Shown here: positions 26,100 through 34,594 of the stretch, piece by piece | How the letters are laid out: each line of letters begins with the position of its first letter | Numbering within the stretch: the stretch's first letter is position 1 | NCBI RefSeq assembly: GCF_946479975.1 | Contig: NZ_CAMLIX010000003.1 | Span: 1 to 64,000, forward strand | DNA length: 64,000 nt | DNA from: an uncultured Flavobacterium sp. | GTDB lineage: Bacteria; Bacteroidota; Bacteroidia; Flavobacteriales; Flavobacteriaceae | Reading direction: 5' to 3' | Notes under the pieces: model-generated | What the model saw: only the letters and a program-made list of their open reading frames with translations | Databases searched by the model: none | Told to the model about the DNA's origin: nothing | Program-made: the position numbers and the translations under genes

Positions 26100-27509
26100 A
26101 TGGAAGCAACAAGAAAGGAACATGATTTTTTAGGAGAATTAGAAATCCCAAATCATTTATACTACGGAATCCAGACTTTTAGAGCGGTTGAAAATTTTAA
26201 TATTACAGGAATTCCAATTTCAAAAGAGCCTTTGTTTATCAAAGCTTTAGGATATGTAAAAAAAGCCGCCGCGCTGGCCAATAAAGATTGTAATGCAATC
26301 GATCCTAAAATCGCAGAAGCAATTTGTTATGGAAGCGATCAGGTTATTGCTGGTAAATTTGATCAGGAATTTGTGAGCGATTTAATTCAGGGTGGCGCAG
26401 GAACTTCTGTAAATATGAATGCGAACGAAGTTATTGCCAATATCGGATTGGAATATCTTGGTCATAAAAAAGGAGAATACAATTTTCTGCATCCTAATAA
26501 TCATGTCAATTGTTCGCAGTCGACAAATGATGCTTATCCATCTGCGTTTAGAATTGCTTTGTATTTAAAAATGGACACTTTTATTAAAACTTTAGCTGGA
26601 TTAGAAGTTGCTTTTGCTAAAAAAGGCGAGGAGTTTAAAGAAGTTTTAAAAATGGGAAGAACGCAGTTGCAAGATGCCGTGCCAATGACTTTAGGACAAG
26701 AATTTAAAGCTTATGCCACAACAATTGGCGAAGATATTCAGCGCTTGAAAAATGCTCAGGAATTATTATTGGAAATCAACATGGGAGCAACAGCGATTGG
26801 AACAAAAGTAAATGCTCCGGAAGGTTATCCAGAAATCTGCGTAAAATATTTGGCAGAAGAAGTTGGAATTCCGTTAACGCTTTCTCCAGATTTGATTGAA
26901 GCAACAGTTGACACAGGCGCTTATGTTCAGATTATGGGAACTTTAAAACGTTCTGCGGTTAAGATTTCTAAAATCTGCAATGATTTAAGATTATTAAGTT
27001 CGGGGCCGAGAACTGGTCTTAACGAAATCAATCTTCCTGCTCGTCAGCCAGGTTCGTCGATTATGCCGGGAAAAGTAAATCCGGTAATTCCTGAAGTGGT
27101 AAACCAAACTTGTTTTTATGTAATTGGTCAGGATTTAACCGTTACAATGGCGGCAGAAGCGGGGCAATTGCAATTGAATGTAATGGAACCTGTAATTGCT
27201 TTTGCGATGTTTACTTCTTTGGATTATCTTTCAAATGCTATTCAGACTTTAATTGATAAATGTATCAACGGAATCACAGCAAATGTGGACCATTGTTATA
27301 ATATGGTAATGAACAGCATTGGAATTGTAACGCAATTAAATCCAATTATTGGTTACGAAGAAAGTGCGAGTATTGCCGGCGAAGCTTTAAAAACAAATAA
27401 AAGCGTGCATCAAATTGCGGTTTTAGAACGAAAATTGATTACTCAGGAAAAATGGGACGAAATTTATTCTTTAGAGAATCTGATTCATCCAAAGTTTATC
27501 ACAAAATAA
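26100..27509 (+). CDS. aspA: Aspartate ammonia-lyase
   Basis: 469 residues. Reversibly deaminates aspartate to fumarate. Fumarase/aspartase superfamily signature GSSIMPGKVNPVIPE at about residues 318-332, with the catalytic loop Ser. GRTQLQDAVPMTLGQEF near 185 and the N-terminal TRKEHDFLGE fit aspartase rather than class II fumarase, which has GSSAMPYKRNP-like or SSxMPGKVNPTQ variants with different N-termini. Monocistronic, with a terminator 45 bp downstream. Confidence 0.92.
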   Translation: MEATRKEHDFLGELEIPNHLYYGIQTFRAVENFNITGIPISKEPLFIKALGYVKKAAALANKDCNAIDPKIAEAICYGSDQVIAGKFDQEFVSDLIQGGAGTSVNMNANEVIANIGLEYLGHKKGEYNFLHPNNHVNCSQSTNDAYPSAFRIALYLKMDTFIKTLAGLEVAFAKKGEEFKEVLKMGRTQLQDAVPMTLGQEFKAYATTIGEDIQRLKNAQELLLEINMGATAIGTKVNAPEGYPEICVKYLAEEVGIPLTLSPDLIEATVDTGAYVQIMGTLKRSAVKISKICNDLRLLSSGPRTGLNEINLPARQPGSSIMPGKVNPVIPEVVNQTCFYVIGQDLTVTMAAEAGQLQLNVMEPVIAFAMFTSLDYLSNAIQTLIDKCINGITANVDHCYNMVMNSIGIVTQLNPIIGYEESASIAGEALKTNKSVHQIAVLERKLITQEKWDEIYSLENLIHPKFITK

Positions 27510-27554
27510 TTTCCTCAATTTAAGAATCAAAAGCCTCAAACATAAATAAATAAG

Positions 27555-27587
27555 AAAAAGCAGACTTCTTGGGTCTGCTTTTTTAGG
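27555..27587 (+). terminator. Terminator after aspA
   Basis: AAAAAGCAGAC pairs with GTCTGCTTTTT around TTCTTGG, followed by T. Confidence 0.87.
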
Positions 27588-27659
27588 TTTTTATGAAATT
27601 GTTTATAATTAAATCAAAATTTCTATCCGTAATAAGTACTATTTTTAAAACTCAATCCT

Positions 27660-27667
27660 TATTTTTG
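27660..27667 (+). promoter_or_regulatory. -7 box of the two-component operon promoter
   Basis: TATTTTTG, 22 bp before the response-regulator ATG. It is followed by GTATATAC, a short palindrome at the likely transcription start. Confidence 0.68.
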
Positions 27668-27689
27668 TTGTATATACAAACTTCTCAAG

Positions 27690-28364
27690 ATGAAATTACT
27701 AATAGTCGAAGACGAACCAAATCTATTATCGATACTGCGAAAAGGATTTGCCGAAAACAATAATGAAGTAAGCGTGGCTCTCGACGGTAAAACGGCTCTT
27801 GAGATGATTCATAATTATACTTTCGACGTTGTAGTTTTAGACGTAATGCTTCCAGATATTAACGGAATCGAAATTTGCAGAAGACTTCGTGCCAGTAAAA
27901 ATTTTGTGCCTATTTTGTTACTTACGGCTTTAGGAACTTCAGAAAATATCGTGACCGGCCTTAACGCTGGCGCCGATGATTATTTGGTTAAGCCTTTTAA
28001 ATTTGGTGAATTAGATGCGCGAGTAAATGCATTGTACAGAAGAGCACATCAGGAAACAGAGAAAATTGATACGATTACAATTGGTGATTTAGAAATAAAC
28101 GGACGTGCAAAATCGGTTAAAAGGAATGGAGAAAACATTGTTTTAACGGCTAAAGAATTTAAACTTTTGTATTATCTAGCAAAAAATACGGGCAGAATTG
28201 TGTCCCGCGATCAGATTTTAGATAATGTCTGGGATATTAATTTTGACATGAACACCAATGTTGTAGATGTGTATATAACTTATTTAAGAAGAAAGATCGA
28301 CAAGCCTTTTGAGACCAAACTTATTCATACCATGAAAGGTTTGGGTTATGTTATAAAGCCATAA
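27690..28364 (+). CDS. OmpR-family response regulator
   Basis: 224 residues. Receiver domain 1-115 with the phospho-acceptor Asp at 51 (VVLDVMLPD), the acidic pocket EDE at 7-9 and the switch Lys in YLVKPF near 102. The winged-helix DNA-binding domain is 125-224 (TAKEFKLLYYLAKN ... VDVYITYLRRKID). The cognate kinase starts 1 bp after the stop codon. The kinase sensor is a small periplasmic domain, so the pair reports on the envelope. A metal or cation role, as for CusR-like pairs, is possible but unproven. Confidence 0.95.
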   Translation: MKLLIVEDEPNLLSILRKGFAENNNEVSVALDGKTALEMIHNYTFDVVVLDVMLPDINGIEICRRLRASKNFVPILLLTALGTSENIVTGLNAGADDYLVKPFKFGELDARVNALYRRAHQETEKIDTITIGDLEINGRAKSVKRNGENIVLTAKEFKLLYYLAKNTGRIVSRDQILDNVWDINFDMNTNVVDVYITYLRRKIDKPFETKLIHTMKGLGYVIKP

Positions 28365-28365
28365 A

Positions 28366-29748
28366 ATGGATATAAGAAAAAAAATTACCTTTAATTACGT
28401 TGCTCTTTCCACCTTTAGTACTTCGCTATTGTGTATCATTGTGTTTTTTTTATTTAGAGAAAACAATCGATATCACTTTTTAAAGCGTTTAGATGACAGG
28501 TCAAAGATTGTGGCGTCTATTCATTTTCAAAAAGATCCTGAAAAAATAAAATATTATAAAAATCTTCAAAAAAATGGACTTGAAGAGTTAATTGAAGAAG
28601 AAGAATATGTATTGAAAATCAACAGTCAAAACAGTTTTGATTACAATACAAATTTAAATCTTCCCAATACTTTTTACACCAATATTTTAAGCACAGGAAA
28701 AGATTCTTACGAAATAGATAATAAATATTACCTCGGACAGATTTTTGAAGAAAGCGGCCAGCGATATATTGTAATTGTTGGCGCGCGAGACCGTAAAGGA
28801 AAAGATACAACGGTTTATATTGTCAAAATTATGGTTTTTGGCGGTATTGCTTTTGTTATTCTAGCATTTCTTCTGGGTCGGTTTTTGGCAAAGAGAGTGA
28901 TAAATCCAGTTGCAAGAATTACAAAAGAAGTAAAAAGAATTAGTGCTTCAAACCTTCATAATCGTCTTCCAGAAGTTAAAAATTCAGACGAAATATCAGA
29001 TTTAACGAATACCTTTAATAATATGCTGGATCGACTGGAGACTTCTTTTGAGATTCAAGCCAATTTTATAAATAATGCTTCTCACGAATTAAAAACCCCA
29101 ATAACGACGATTATTGCCGAAGCAGAAATTATGCTTTTAAAAGAACGTCAAGTAGATGAATACATAGAATCTCTAGGAAATATATACAATCAGGCGTCAA
29201 GATTGGGTAACTTAACCGAAAGTCTTTTAAAACTGACGCAGACTGGTTACGACGGTCAGAAACAAGTATCGGATGTTGCGAGAATTGATGAACTTTTGTT
29301 AGATGTAAAATCTGATTTGGATAAAATTTATCCGGATAATCGCGTGAGCATCAAAATTGATATTGCGCCAGAAGATTCAAATTTACTATTGCTTCCTTGC
29401 AATAAACCTTTATTAGAATTGGCGATCAATAATATTATTACAAATGGCGTAAAATATTCTGATAACAACGAAGTATTCGTAAATCTTTCGGCAAATAAAG
29501 ATAAAATCAAAATTGCTATTAATGATATCGGAATTGGGATTCCGCCAGAAGATATTCCGCATTTATATGAACCTTTCTTTAGAGGTAAAATCGCGACCAA
29601 ATATATAGGTTACGGTTTAGGACTTCCTTTGGCGTCTAAAATTATCCGAATGCATGAAGGAGAACTGCAAGTGCAATCGGAGCAGAATAAAGGTACAATC
29701 GTAACGATCATCTTCAAAAAAAGAAATATTAAAAATTCTAATGTTTAA
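28366..29748 (+). CDS. HAMP-domain sensor histidine kinase
   Basis: 460 residues. First membrane helix about 8-30, periplasmic sensor about 30-150, second helix about 153-173, HAMP domain 174-228, HisKA with phospho-acceptor His240 in NNASHELKTPIT, and HATPase with N-box (NNIITNGVKYS), DIGIGIP and GYGLGLPLA. It is cotranscribed with the response regulator. A gap of 83 bp separates it from the UspA-like gene, whose product could be a target or part of the same envelope-stress response (inference). Confidence 0.94.
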   Translation: MDIRKKITFNYVALSTFSTSLLCIIVFFLFRENNRYHFLKRLDDRSKIVASIHFQKDPEKIKYYKNLQKNGLEELIEEEEYVLKINSQNSFDYNTNLNLPNTFYTNILSTGKDSYEIDNKYYLGQIFEESGQRYIVIVGARDRKGKDTTVYIVKIMVFGGIAFVILAFLLGRFLAKRVINPVARITKEVKRISASNLHNRLPEVKNSDEISDLTNTFNNMLDRLETSFEIQANFINNASHELKTPITTIIAEAEIMLLKERQVDEYIESLGNIYNQASRLGNLTESLLKLTQTGYDGQKQVSDVARIDELLLDVKSDLDKIYPDNRVSIKIDIAPEDSNLLLLPCNKPLLELAINNIITNGVKYSDNNEVFVNLSANKDKIKIAINDIGIGIPPEDIPHLYEPFFRGKIATKYIGYGLGLPLASKIIRMHEGELQVQSEQNKGTIVTIIFKKRNIKNSNV

Positions 29749-29831
29749 ATTTAGAAAATTCTAATTTTAGATTAAGAAAGGTCTAATTCGTTGGCTGTTA
29801 CTTTGTAAGTATAAACTAAAAGAGTATACTT

Positions 29832-30554
29832 ATGAAAAACTTTCTTATACCAACGACTTTAAAAGACGATACAATCTTAGCTGTTAAATCTGCGGTGAAT
29901 CAGTCAAAAAATACTGAATCAGAAATTATCTTAGTATTAGTTTCAGAAGCGCCGGATACTTTCTCGACTTCAAGTTTTTTACGTGAAATGCGATCAGGAC
30001 TTACCAGAAGTCAGGAGGAAGTTCTTGAAACTTGCAGATATATTAGTGAACACTCACCAAATACAAAACTAAAAGTCCACAACCAATACGGACTTTCAGC
30101 TCCAATATTTAAGCGTTTAATTGAAGCTTTTGCTGTAAAATTGGTTATTCTGACACATTCTTATAAACAAGAAACCAAAAAAATCCATCAGTATTTGGTT
30201 CAATTGGCTGGTAATCAAAAATGTCCGATTCTACATTTGAGTACAGAAATTAATAAAGAAGTTTTCAGCAAAGCACTTTATATTGAAAATTCTACCAAAA
30301 GTATTCATGTAAAAGATGTACAGCAATATTTAAGCGAAAATTTCTCATTTGAAATCGTTAGTCAGACCGCAAATTTTGATGACAATTACGAAAATGTTGC
30401 TCCATTTTTATCTGAAGCCATTTTAAAGCATAAAATTGATATGCTTGTAGAAACTAGAAAAGGCGAAAAAATCAAATTTAAAAAAGTTAAGAAAGAAAAT
30501 GTAAATGAAAAACTGGGACTTCCGGTTCTTTCATTGTACGAAGAGATAGTTTGA
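29832..30554 (+). CDS. Universal-stress-protein-like protein
   Basis: 240 residues. Starts MKNFLIPTTLKDDTILAVKSAV, the beta1-alpha1 unit of the UspA fold, followed by a SEIILVLVSEAP strand and AVKLVILTHSYKQ, where UspA has its fourth strand. The second half looks like a degenerate second Usp domain. The ATP-binding G-2x-G-9x-G(S/T) motif is missing, so nucleotide binding is doubtful. It lies between a two-component system and a bestrophin channel on the same strand. A weak -7 box (TTACTTTG) is 43 bp upstream. Confidence 0.65.
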   Translation: MKNFLIPTTLKDDTILAVKSAVNQSKNTESEIILVLVSEAPDTFSTSSFLREMRSGLTRSQEEVLETCRYISEHSPNTKLKVHNQYGLSAPIFKRLIEAFAVKLVILTHSYKQETKKIHQYLVQLAGNQKCPILHLSTEINKEVFSKALYIENSTKSIHVKDVQQYLSENFSFEIVSQTANFDDNYENVAPFLSEAILKHKIDMLVETRKGEKIKFKKVKKENVNEKLGLPVLSLYEEIV

Positions 30555-30555
30555 G

Positions 30556-30640
30556 ATCTGAGTTTCTAAGATTCTAAGGCTCTAAGTTTTTTAATTTTTA
30601 GCCCTCAGAACCTTAGCCTCTTAGTCCCTTAGAAGCTAAA
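30556..30640. repeat. TCTAAGATTCTAAG imperfect inverted repeat
   Basis: GAGTTTCTAAGATTCTAAGG and CTTAGCCTCTTAGTCCCTTA are imperfect complements and would fold into a long hairpin between the UspA-like and bestrophin genes. A single arm of the same family (GGTTCTAAGTTGCTGAGATT) lies at about 51370. Confidence 0.6.
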
Positions 30641-30666
30641 AAAAAAATTAATTTAAAACCGAAAAT

Positions 30667-31614
30667 ATGTTATTAAAGAAAAGAATACCAATGAAGTACG
30701 TTCTCGGGAAAATTAAAGTAGAAATTGTTCTGGTATTAGCTTATACCATACTATTTGAAATTTTTCATCATTATTTTATAACCCTTCCCGTAGATATTCC
30801 GATAGCGATTCCGACTATGATTGGAACCATTATTTCCCTTTTGCTGGCCTTTAAGTCCAATCAAGCTTATGACAGATGGTGGGAAGCGCGTATTGTTTGG
30901 GGCGCTGTTGTAAACGATTCCAGAACCTTAATTCGTCAGGTTTTGACATTTTATAAAGATCCAGATTTTTCTGTTGAAGCAAGCGAATTCAAAGAAAATT
31001 TTGCAAAAAGACAAATTGCGTGGTGTTATAGTTTAGGAGAATCTTTAAGAAAAAGAGATCCTATAAAACCGCTTCAAGGTTTGATGAGCGATGAGGAAAT
31101 TAAATACCTCAAAAATCATCAAAATGTACCCAATGCAATTTTGATGCTGCATGCGAGAGATTTAAGAAATGCAAAAAACGAAAAGAAAATCAACATGTAT
31201 CAGCAGGTTGAAATTGATAATACATTGTCAAGACTTTGTGATGAAATGGGGAAGTGTGAGCGAATTAAAAACACCATCTTCCCCACAACATACAGTATGT
31301 ACATTCGATTAACGTTGTGTTTGTTCATCTTGTTATTACCATTTGGATTAACAAGTGTGTTGAGCTGGTTTGCAATTCCGTTGATTACAGCGATTGGAGG
31401 AGTTTTCTTTTTGATTGAAAGAATGGCAATTCACTTGCAGGATCCGTTCGAAAACAGAGCTACAGATACACCAGTAACAACAATTGCCAATACAATTGAA
31501 AAAAATATCAAACAAATGCTGAACGAATACCAAAGCGAATTTGATATTCTGAACGAATTTGAACTAAACGACGAACCTAAAAAAGTCGAGAAGGGCACTT
31601 ATTTTGTCTTATAG
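30667..31614 (+). CDS. Bestrophin-family anion channel
   Basis: 315 residues. Bacterial bestrophin (RFP-TM, UPF0187) with four membrane segments. Visible hallmarks are the PTMIGTIISLLLAFKSNQAYDRWWEAR motif, ending in the conserved DRWWEAR, and the C-terminal IERMAIHLQDPFENRATDTPVT that shapes the cytosolic gate. Bacterial homologues conduct cations or anions as pentamers. It is likely co-regulated with the upstream envelope two-component system by position only. A perfect terminator follows. Confidence 0.92.
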   Translation: MLLKKRIPMKYVLGKIKVEIVLVLAYTILFEIFHHYFITLPVDIPIAIPTMIGTIISLLLAFKSNQAYDRWWEARIVWGAVVNDSRTLIRQVLTFYKDPDFSVEASEFKENFAKRQIAWCYSLGESLRKRDPIKPLQGLMSDEEIKYLKNHQNVPNAILMLHARDLRNAKNEKKINMYQQVEIDNTLSRLCDEMGKCERIKNTIFPTTYSMYIRLTLCLFILLLPFGLTSVLSWFAIPLITAIGGVFFLIERMAIHLQDPFENRATDTPVTTIANTIEKNIKQMLNEYQSEFDILNEFELNDEPKKVEKGTYFVL

Positions 31615-31644
31615 AAAATAATTTTTGGTCACGTTAATTGTTGG

Positions 31645-31679
31645 CTGGACAGTGAGTAGTTGCACTGTCCAGTTTTTTT
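31645..31679 (+). terminator. Terminator after the bestrophin gene
   Basis: CTGGACAGTG pairs perfectly with CACTGTCCAG, followed by seven T. Confidence 0.9.
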
Positions 31680-31682
31680 GTT

Positions 31683-31836
31683 TAAACACATAGAAACATA
31701 GTTTTTCTAACCATACAGAAGGCGTTTCACTTGTTTTAATTCATCCCGAAGCGTCGGGACTATGTGTGAGAAACTAATTTCTTTCTTTATTCTTTAAAGA
31801 GTAAAATAAAAACTATGTTTCTATATGTTTAAAATT
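31683..31836. repeat. AAACACATAGAAACATAG inverted repeat with GC-rich core
   Basis: AAACACATAGAAACATAGTT at the left pairs imperfectly with AACTATGTTTCTATATGTTT at the right. The loop contains the compact palindrome TCCCGAAGCGTCGGGA. Same architecture as the other long inverted repeats in the window. Confidence 0.72.
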
Positions 31837-31838
31837 TA

Positions 31839-33260
31839 TTACAATTGACGAGCCAGTCTTCCCAAAGTTTGTATAGCCGTTCTCAATTCGTTTGTCCAAG
31901 GCAGACCAAAACTCAAACGCATGCAATTAGAAAATTGATCTTGAAAAGAAAAAATCCTTCCTGGAGCAATGCTGATATTGTGTTTTAAAGCCAAATGATA
32001 AAAAGCAGCAGTATCTATTTTTTTGTCCATTTCGACCCAGAGGAAAAAACCGCCTTGAGGCTGACTCACTTTTGTACCGGCAGGAAAAGATTCTAAAACT
32101 GTATTGATATAATTGGTGCAATTTCGGTTTAAGATCAAGCGAATTTTACGAAGATGGTTTTCGTAACGTCCATTTTTCAAGAAATCACCAACAACTTCAT
32201 GTGTTATGGTAGAATTTGAAATCGTATGATACAATTTAGTTCTCAAAACTTCCTTTTTAAATTTCCCTGGAATAATCCATCCCACGCGATAACCGGGAGC
32301 TAAGGATTTAGAAACCGAGCTGCAGCAAAGTACAATCCCGCTTTCGTCGTATGTTTTACAATTTGTTGGTCGGCTTGCGCCAAAGTACAAATCGCCGTGA
32401 ATATCATCTTCAATTAAAGGAACATTATAAAATTCCATTAAACGTACAATTTCCTTTTTATGTTCGTTTGGCATCATACTTCCAGAAGGATTGCTAAAAT
32501 TACCCATTAAAACACAAGCTTTTACTTTAGCAGAAGAAAGCGTTTTCTTTACCGCTTCGATCTCTATTCCGGTCGTCATATTTGTTGGAAGTTCCATTAC
32601 ATATAAACCCAATGATCTGGCTAGTTGAAGAATACCGAAATATACTGGACTTTCGGTAATAATGGTATCGCCCGGTTTGGTCAAAGTAAGCAAACAATCT
32701 GAAATTGCAGAAATACAGCCTGGTGTTGTAATAATATCTTCTTCGGTAAAAGAACCGCCCCAAGTAAACGACCAGCGCGCAATCTCTTTTCGTAAATTAC
32801 TATTTCCCTGAATTTCCTCATAACTTGTGCCGCTGTTTGGCAATTGGCGCATAGCTTGAACCATTCCTTTGTTCAATTTAGCAATTGGCAGCAGTTCATT
32901 TGACGGAAAACCAAGCGAAAGCATCGTAAGATCTTTTTTGCCCATATCACCATAAACCAAATCAACTAAATCTTCACGCTGAATATTTTCTACCGTTAAA
33001 ATCGGTTTACTTGCAGACGGTTCTGGAATTATCCGCGCCGAAATATTACTTACATAATAACCAGACTGCGGTCGTGATTCTATTAAAGAACGGCTTTCGA
33101 CTTCATAATAGGCTTTACTCACGGTACTCATGCTGTAACCCGTTTCTGCACATACTTCGCGTATAGATGGAAGTTTGTCACCCACATTTAAAAGTCCAGA
33201 TTTTATCTGTTTTTCAATTCGGTCAGCAAATTGAAGATATAAGTAATTCGAATTTTTCAT
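31839..33260 (-). CDS. MocR-type GntR regulator with aminotransferase domain
   Basis: 473 residues. N-terminal GntR winged helix (about 1-75; LPSIREVCAETGYSMSTVSKAY) joined by a linker to a fold-type I aminotransferase domain. The PLP Lys is K318 in SSVSKSLAPGYRVGW, and the NFSNPSG and DDIHGD motifs are intact. MocR proteins use PLP-bound amino compounds as effectors rather than catalysing transamination in the cell. It is divergent from an EamA exporter across a 105-bp gap containing repeated CTGT motifs, so it most likely controls that exporter and itself. Confidence 0.93.
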   Translation of the reverse strand: MKNSNYLYLQFADRIEKQIKSGLLNVGDKLPSIREVCAETGYSMSTVSKAYYEVESRSLIESRPQSGYYVSNISARIIPEPSASKPILTVENIQREDLVDLVYGDMGKKDLTMLSLGFPSNELLPIAKLNKGMVQAMRQLPNSGTSYEEIQGNSNLRKEIARWSFTWGGSFTEEDIITTPGCISAISDCLLTLTKPGDTIITESPVYFGILQLARSLGLYVMELPTNMTTGIEIEAVKKTLSSAKVKACVLMGNFSNPSGSMMPNEHKKEIVRLMEFYNVPLIEDDIHGDLYFGASRPTNCKTYDESGIVLCCSSVSKSLAPGYRVGWIIPGKFKKEVLRTKLYHTISNSTITHEVVGDFLKNGRYENHLRKIRLILNRNCTNYINTVLESFPAGTKVSQPQGGFFLWVEMDKKIDTAAFYHLALKHNISIAPGRIFSFQDQFSNCMRLSFGLPWTNELRTAIQTLGRLARQL

Positions 33261-33265
33261 AAATA

Positions 33266-33314
33266 AAAACTGTTATGGTGCAATTTACAAAAACTGTATC
33301 TGTATTGCTGTTTT
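33266..33314. promoter_or_regulatory. Candidate MocR operator, direct repeats
   Basis: AAAAACTGTTAT (33266) and AAAAACTGTATC (33290) are direct repeats 24 bp apart. CTGT recurs at 33301 and 33310. Direct-repeat operators spaced by about two helical turns are usual for MocR regulators. Located between the divergent MocR and exporter genes. Confidence 0.5.
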
Positions 33315-33365
33315 ATTTTTTAGAAATTTGCTCCATCAAAAGAAAACAAATTCAAAACTCATTTT

Positions 33366-34280
33366 GTGAAAACAACAAAGTACTATATCGCCGCTATCTC
33401 AGCCTTTATTACGTGGGGACTTTTCAGTCTGGTTTTAAAACCAATTCATGATTATGCGTCACTAGATATTTTGTTTTTTAGAGTTTTCAGCTGTGGTATT
33501 TTGATGGTTTTAATTGCTTTGTTATTCAAAAGAAAACAAATCAGAGAAACGGCAGAGATCTTCAAGGCTTTGCCAAAATCAGAAAAAAGAAAATCGATTC
33601 TTTTGAATATTGGCGGAAGTGCCTTTTTGATGGCAAATTGGTTTACATTTATTTATGTCGTTAATCATGTCAGCGTAAAAGCGGCTTCTCTGGCGTATTT
33701 AGTTTGTCCAATTTTAACCACTTTGTTAGCTTATTTTTTATTGAAAGAAAAACTGCTGAAAACACAATGGCTTTCTGTAGGATTGAGTATTTCAGGATGT
33801 ATATTGCTTTCTTACAGCGATATAATGGATATGTTTTTTAGTATTATTATTGGCTTGACGTATGCCGCTTATTTAGTAAGCCAGCGCGCCAATAGAGGTT
33901 TTGATAAGTTTATCGTTTTGACATTTCATATCACATTGGCTGCAATATGTTTATTACCATTTTATCCAATTTATGGAGGTCCGGTTCCAACAGAATTTAA
34001 ATTCTATTTCTGTATCGAAACAATCGCAATCTTATTTACTATTGTACCACTTTTCCTGAATTTGTACGCGCTTTCTGGAATCAACTCTTCAACAGTTGGA
34101 ATGTTATTAAACATCAATCCGATGATTGCATTTGGATTGGCAGCCTTTGTTTTTAAAGAGAATATTACACCTTTACAAATTACAGCATACGGAATTATTT
34201 TTGCTGCAGTGTTAGTTTTTAATTCACATTATATTTTTGCGATAAAGCAAAAATTAAACACAATATCCAAAGGTTCTTAA
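33366..34280 (+). CDS. EamA/RarD-type membrane transporter
   Basis: 304 residues with about ten transmembrane helices in two EamA halves (LFFRVFSCGILMV and the matching second half around 175-290). The opening AISAFITWGLFSLVLKPIHDYAS resembles RarD. Members export metabolites such as amino acids. It starts at GTG (33366), the first usable start after the divergent promoter region. Regulation by the divergent MocR protein is likely. Substrate unknown; a compound recognised by PLP is the natural guess. Confidence 0.88.
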   Translation: MKTTKYYIAAISAFITWGLFSLVLKPIHDYASLDILFFRVFSCGILMVLIALLFKRKQIRETAEIFKALPKSEKRKSILLNIGGSAFLMANWFTFIYVVNHVSVKAASLAYLVCPILTTLLAYFLLKEKLLKTQWLSVGLSISGCILLSYSDIMDMFFSIIIGLTYAAYLVSQRANRGFDKFIVLTFHITLAAICLLPFYPIYGGPVPTEFKFYFCIETIAILFTIVPLFLNLYALSGINSSTVGMLLNINPMIAFGLAAFVFKENITPLQITAYGIIFAAVLVFNSHYIFAIKQKLNTISKGS

Positions 34281-34345
34281 TTCATAATTTTCATATTTTT
34301 TATTGGTTTAAAATCGAAAATTATCAGAATCTTAACAGGATGTTT

Positions 34346-34380
34346 AAACAGGAATGAGTATTTTTCATTCCTGTTTTTTT
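34346..34380 (+). terminator. Terminator after the EamA gene
   Basis: AAACAGGAATGA pairs with TCATTCCTGTTT, followed by T. Confidence 0.87.
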
Positions 34381-34401
34381 ATGCTTTAACGCGAAAAAAA
34401 T

Positions 34402-34568
34402 GTTCAGCCAAAGATTACACAGATTAAAAGGATTATACTTTTTGTGTGAAAAAATGTTGCCACGAATTACACGAATCTGCACGAATTATTTAAAGAAATA
34501 AAAATTAGTGAAAATTCGTGTAATTCGTGGCAAAAAAAATCCATTAATCTGTTTAATTTATGGCGAAA
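34402..34568. repeat. Nested inverted repeats before the acyl-CoA oxidase gene
   Basis: Outer arms: GCCAAAGATTACACAGATTA (about 34405) and TTAATCTGTTTAATTTATGG (about 34544). Inner arms: TTGCCACGAATTACACGAAT (about 34448) and ATTCGTGTAATTCGTGGC (about 34515). The inner pair belongs to the family at 554-664 and the outer one resembles the CCACAGATTAAA family at 60 kb, so one element appears inserted in the loop of another. Confidence 0.8.
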
Positions 34569-34594
34569 AAATAACACAAACCGAATCTATTAAT

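Noticed and set aside
34508..34594. 29-residue extension of the acyl-CoA oxidase
   Set aside because: It would translate the arm of an inverted repeat; the ATG at 34595 begins the conserved protein.
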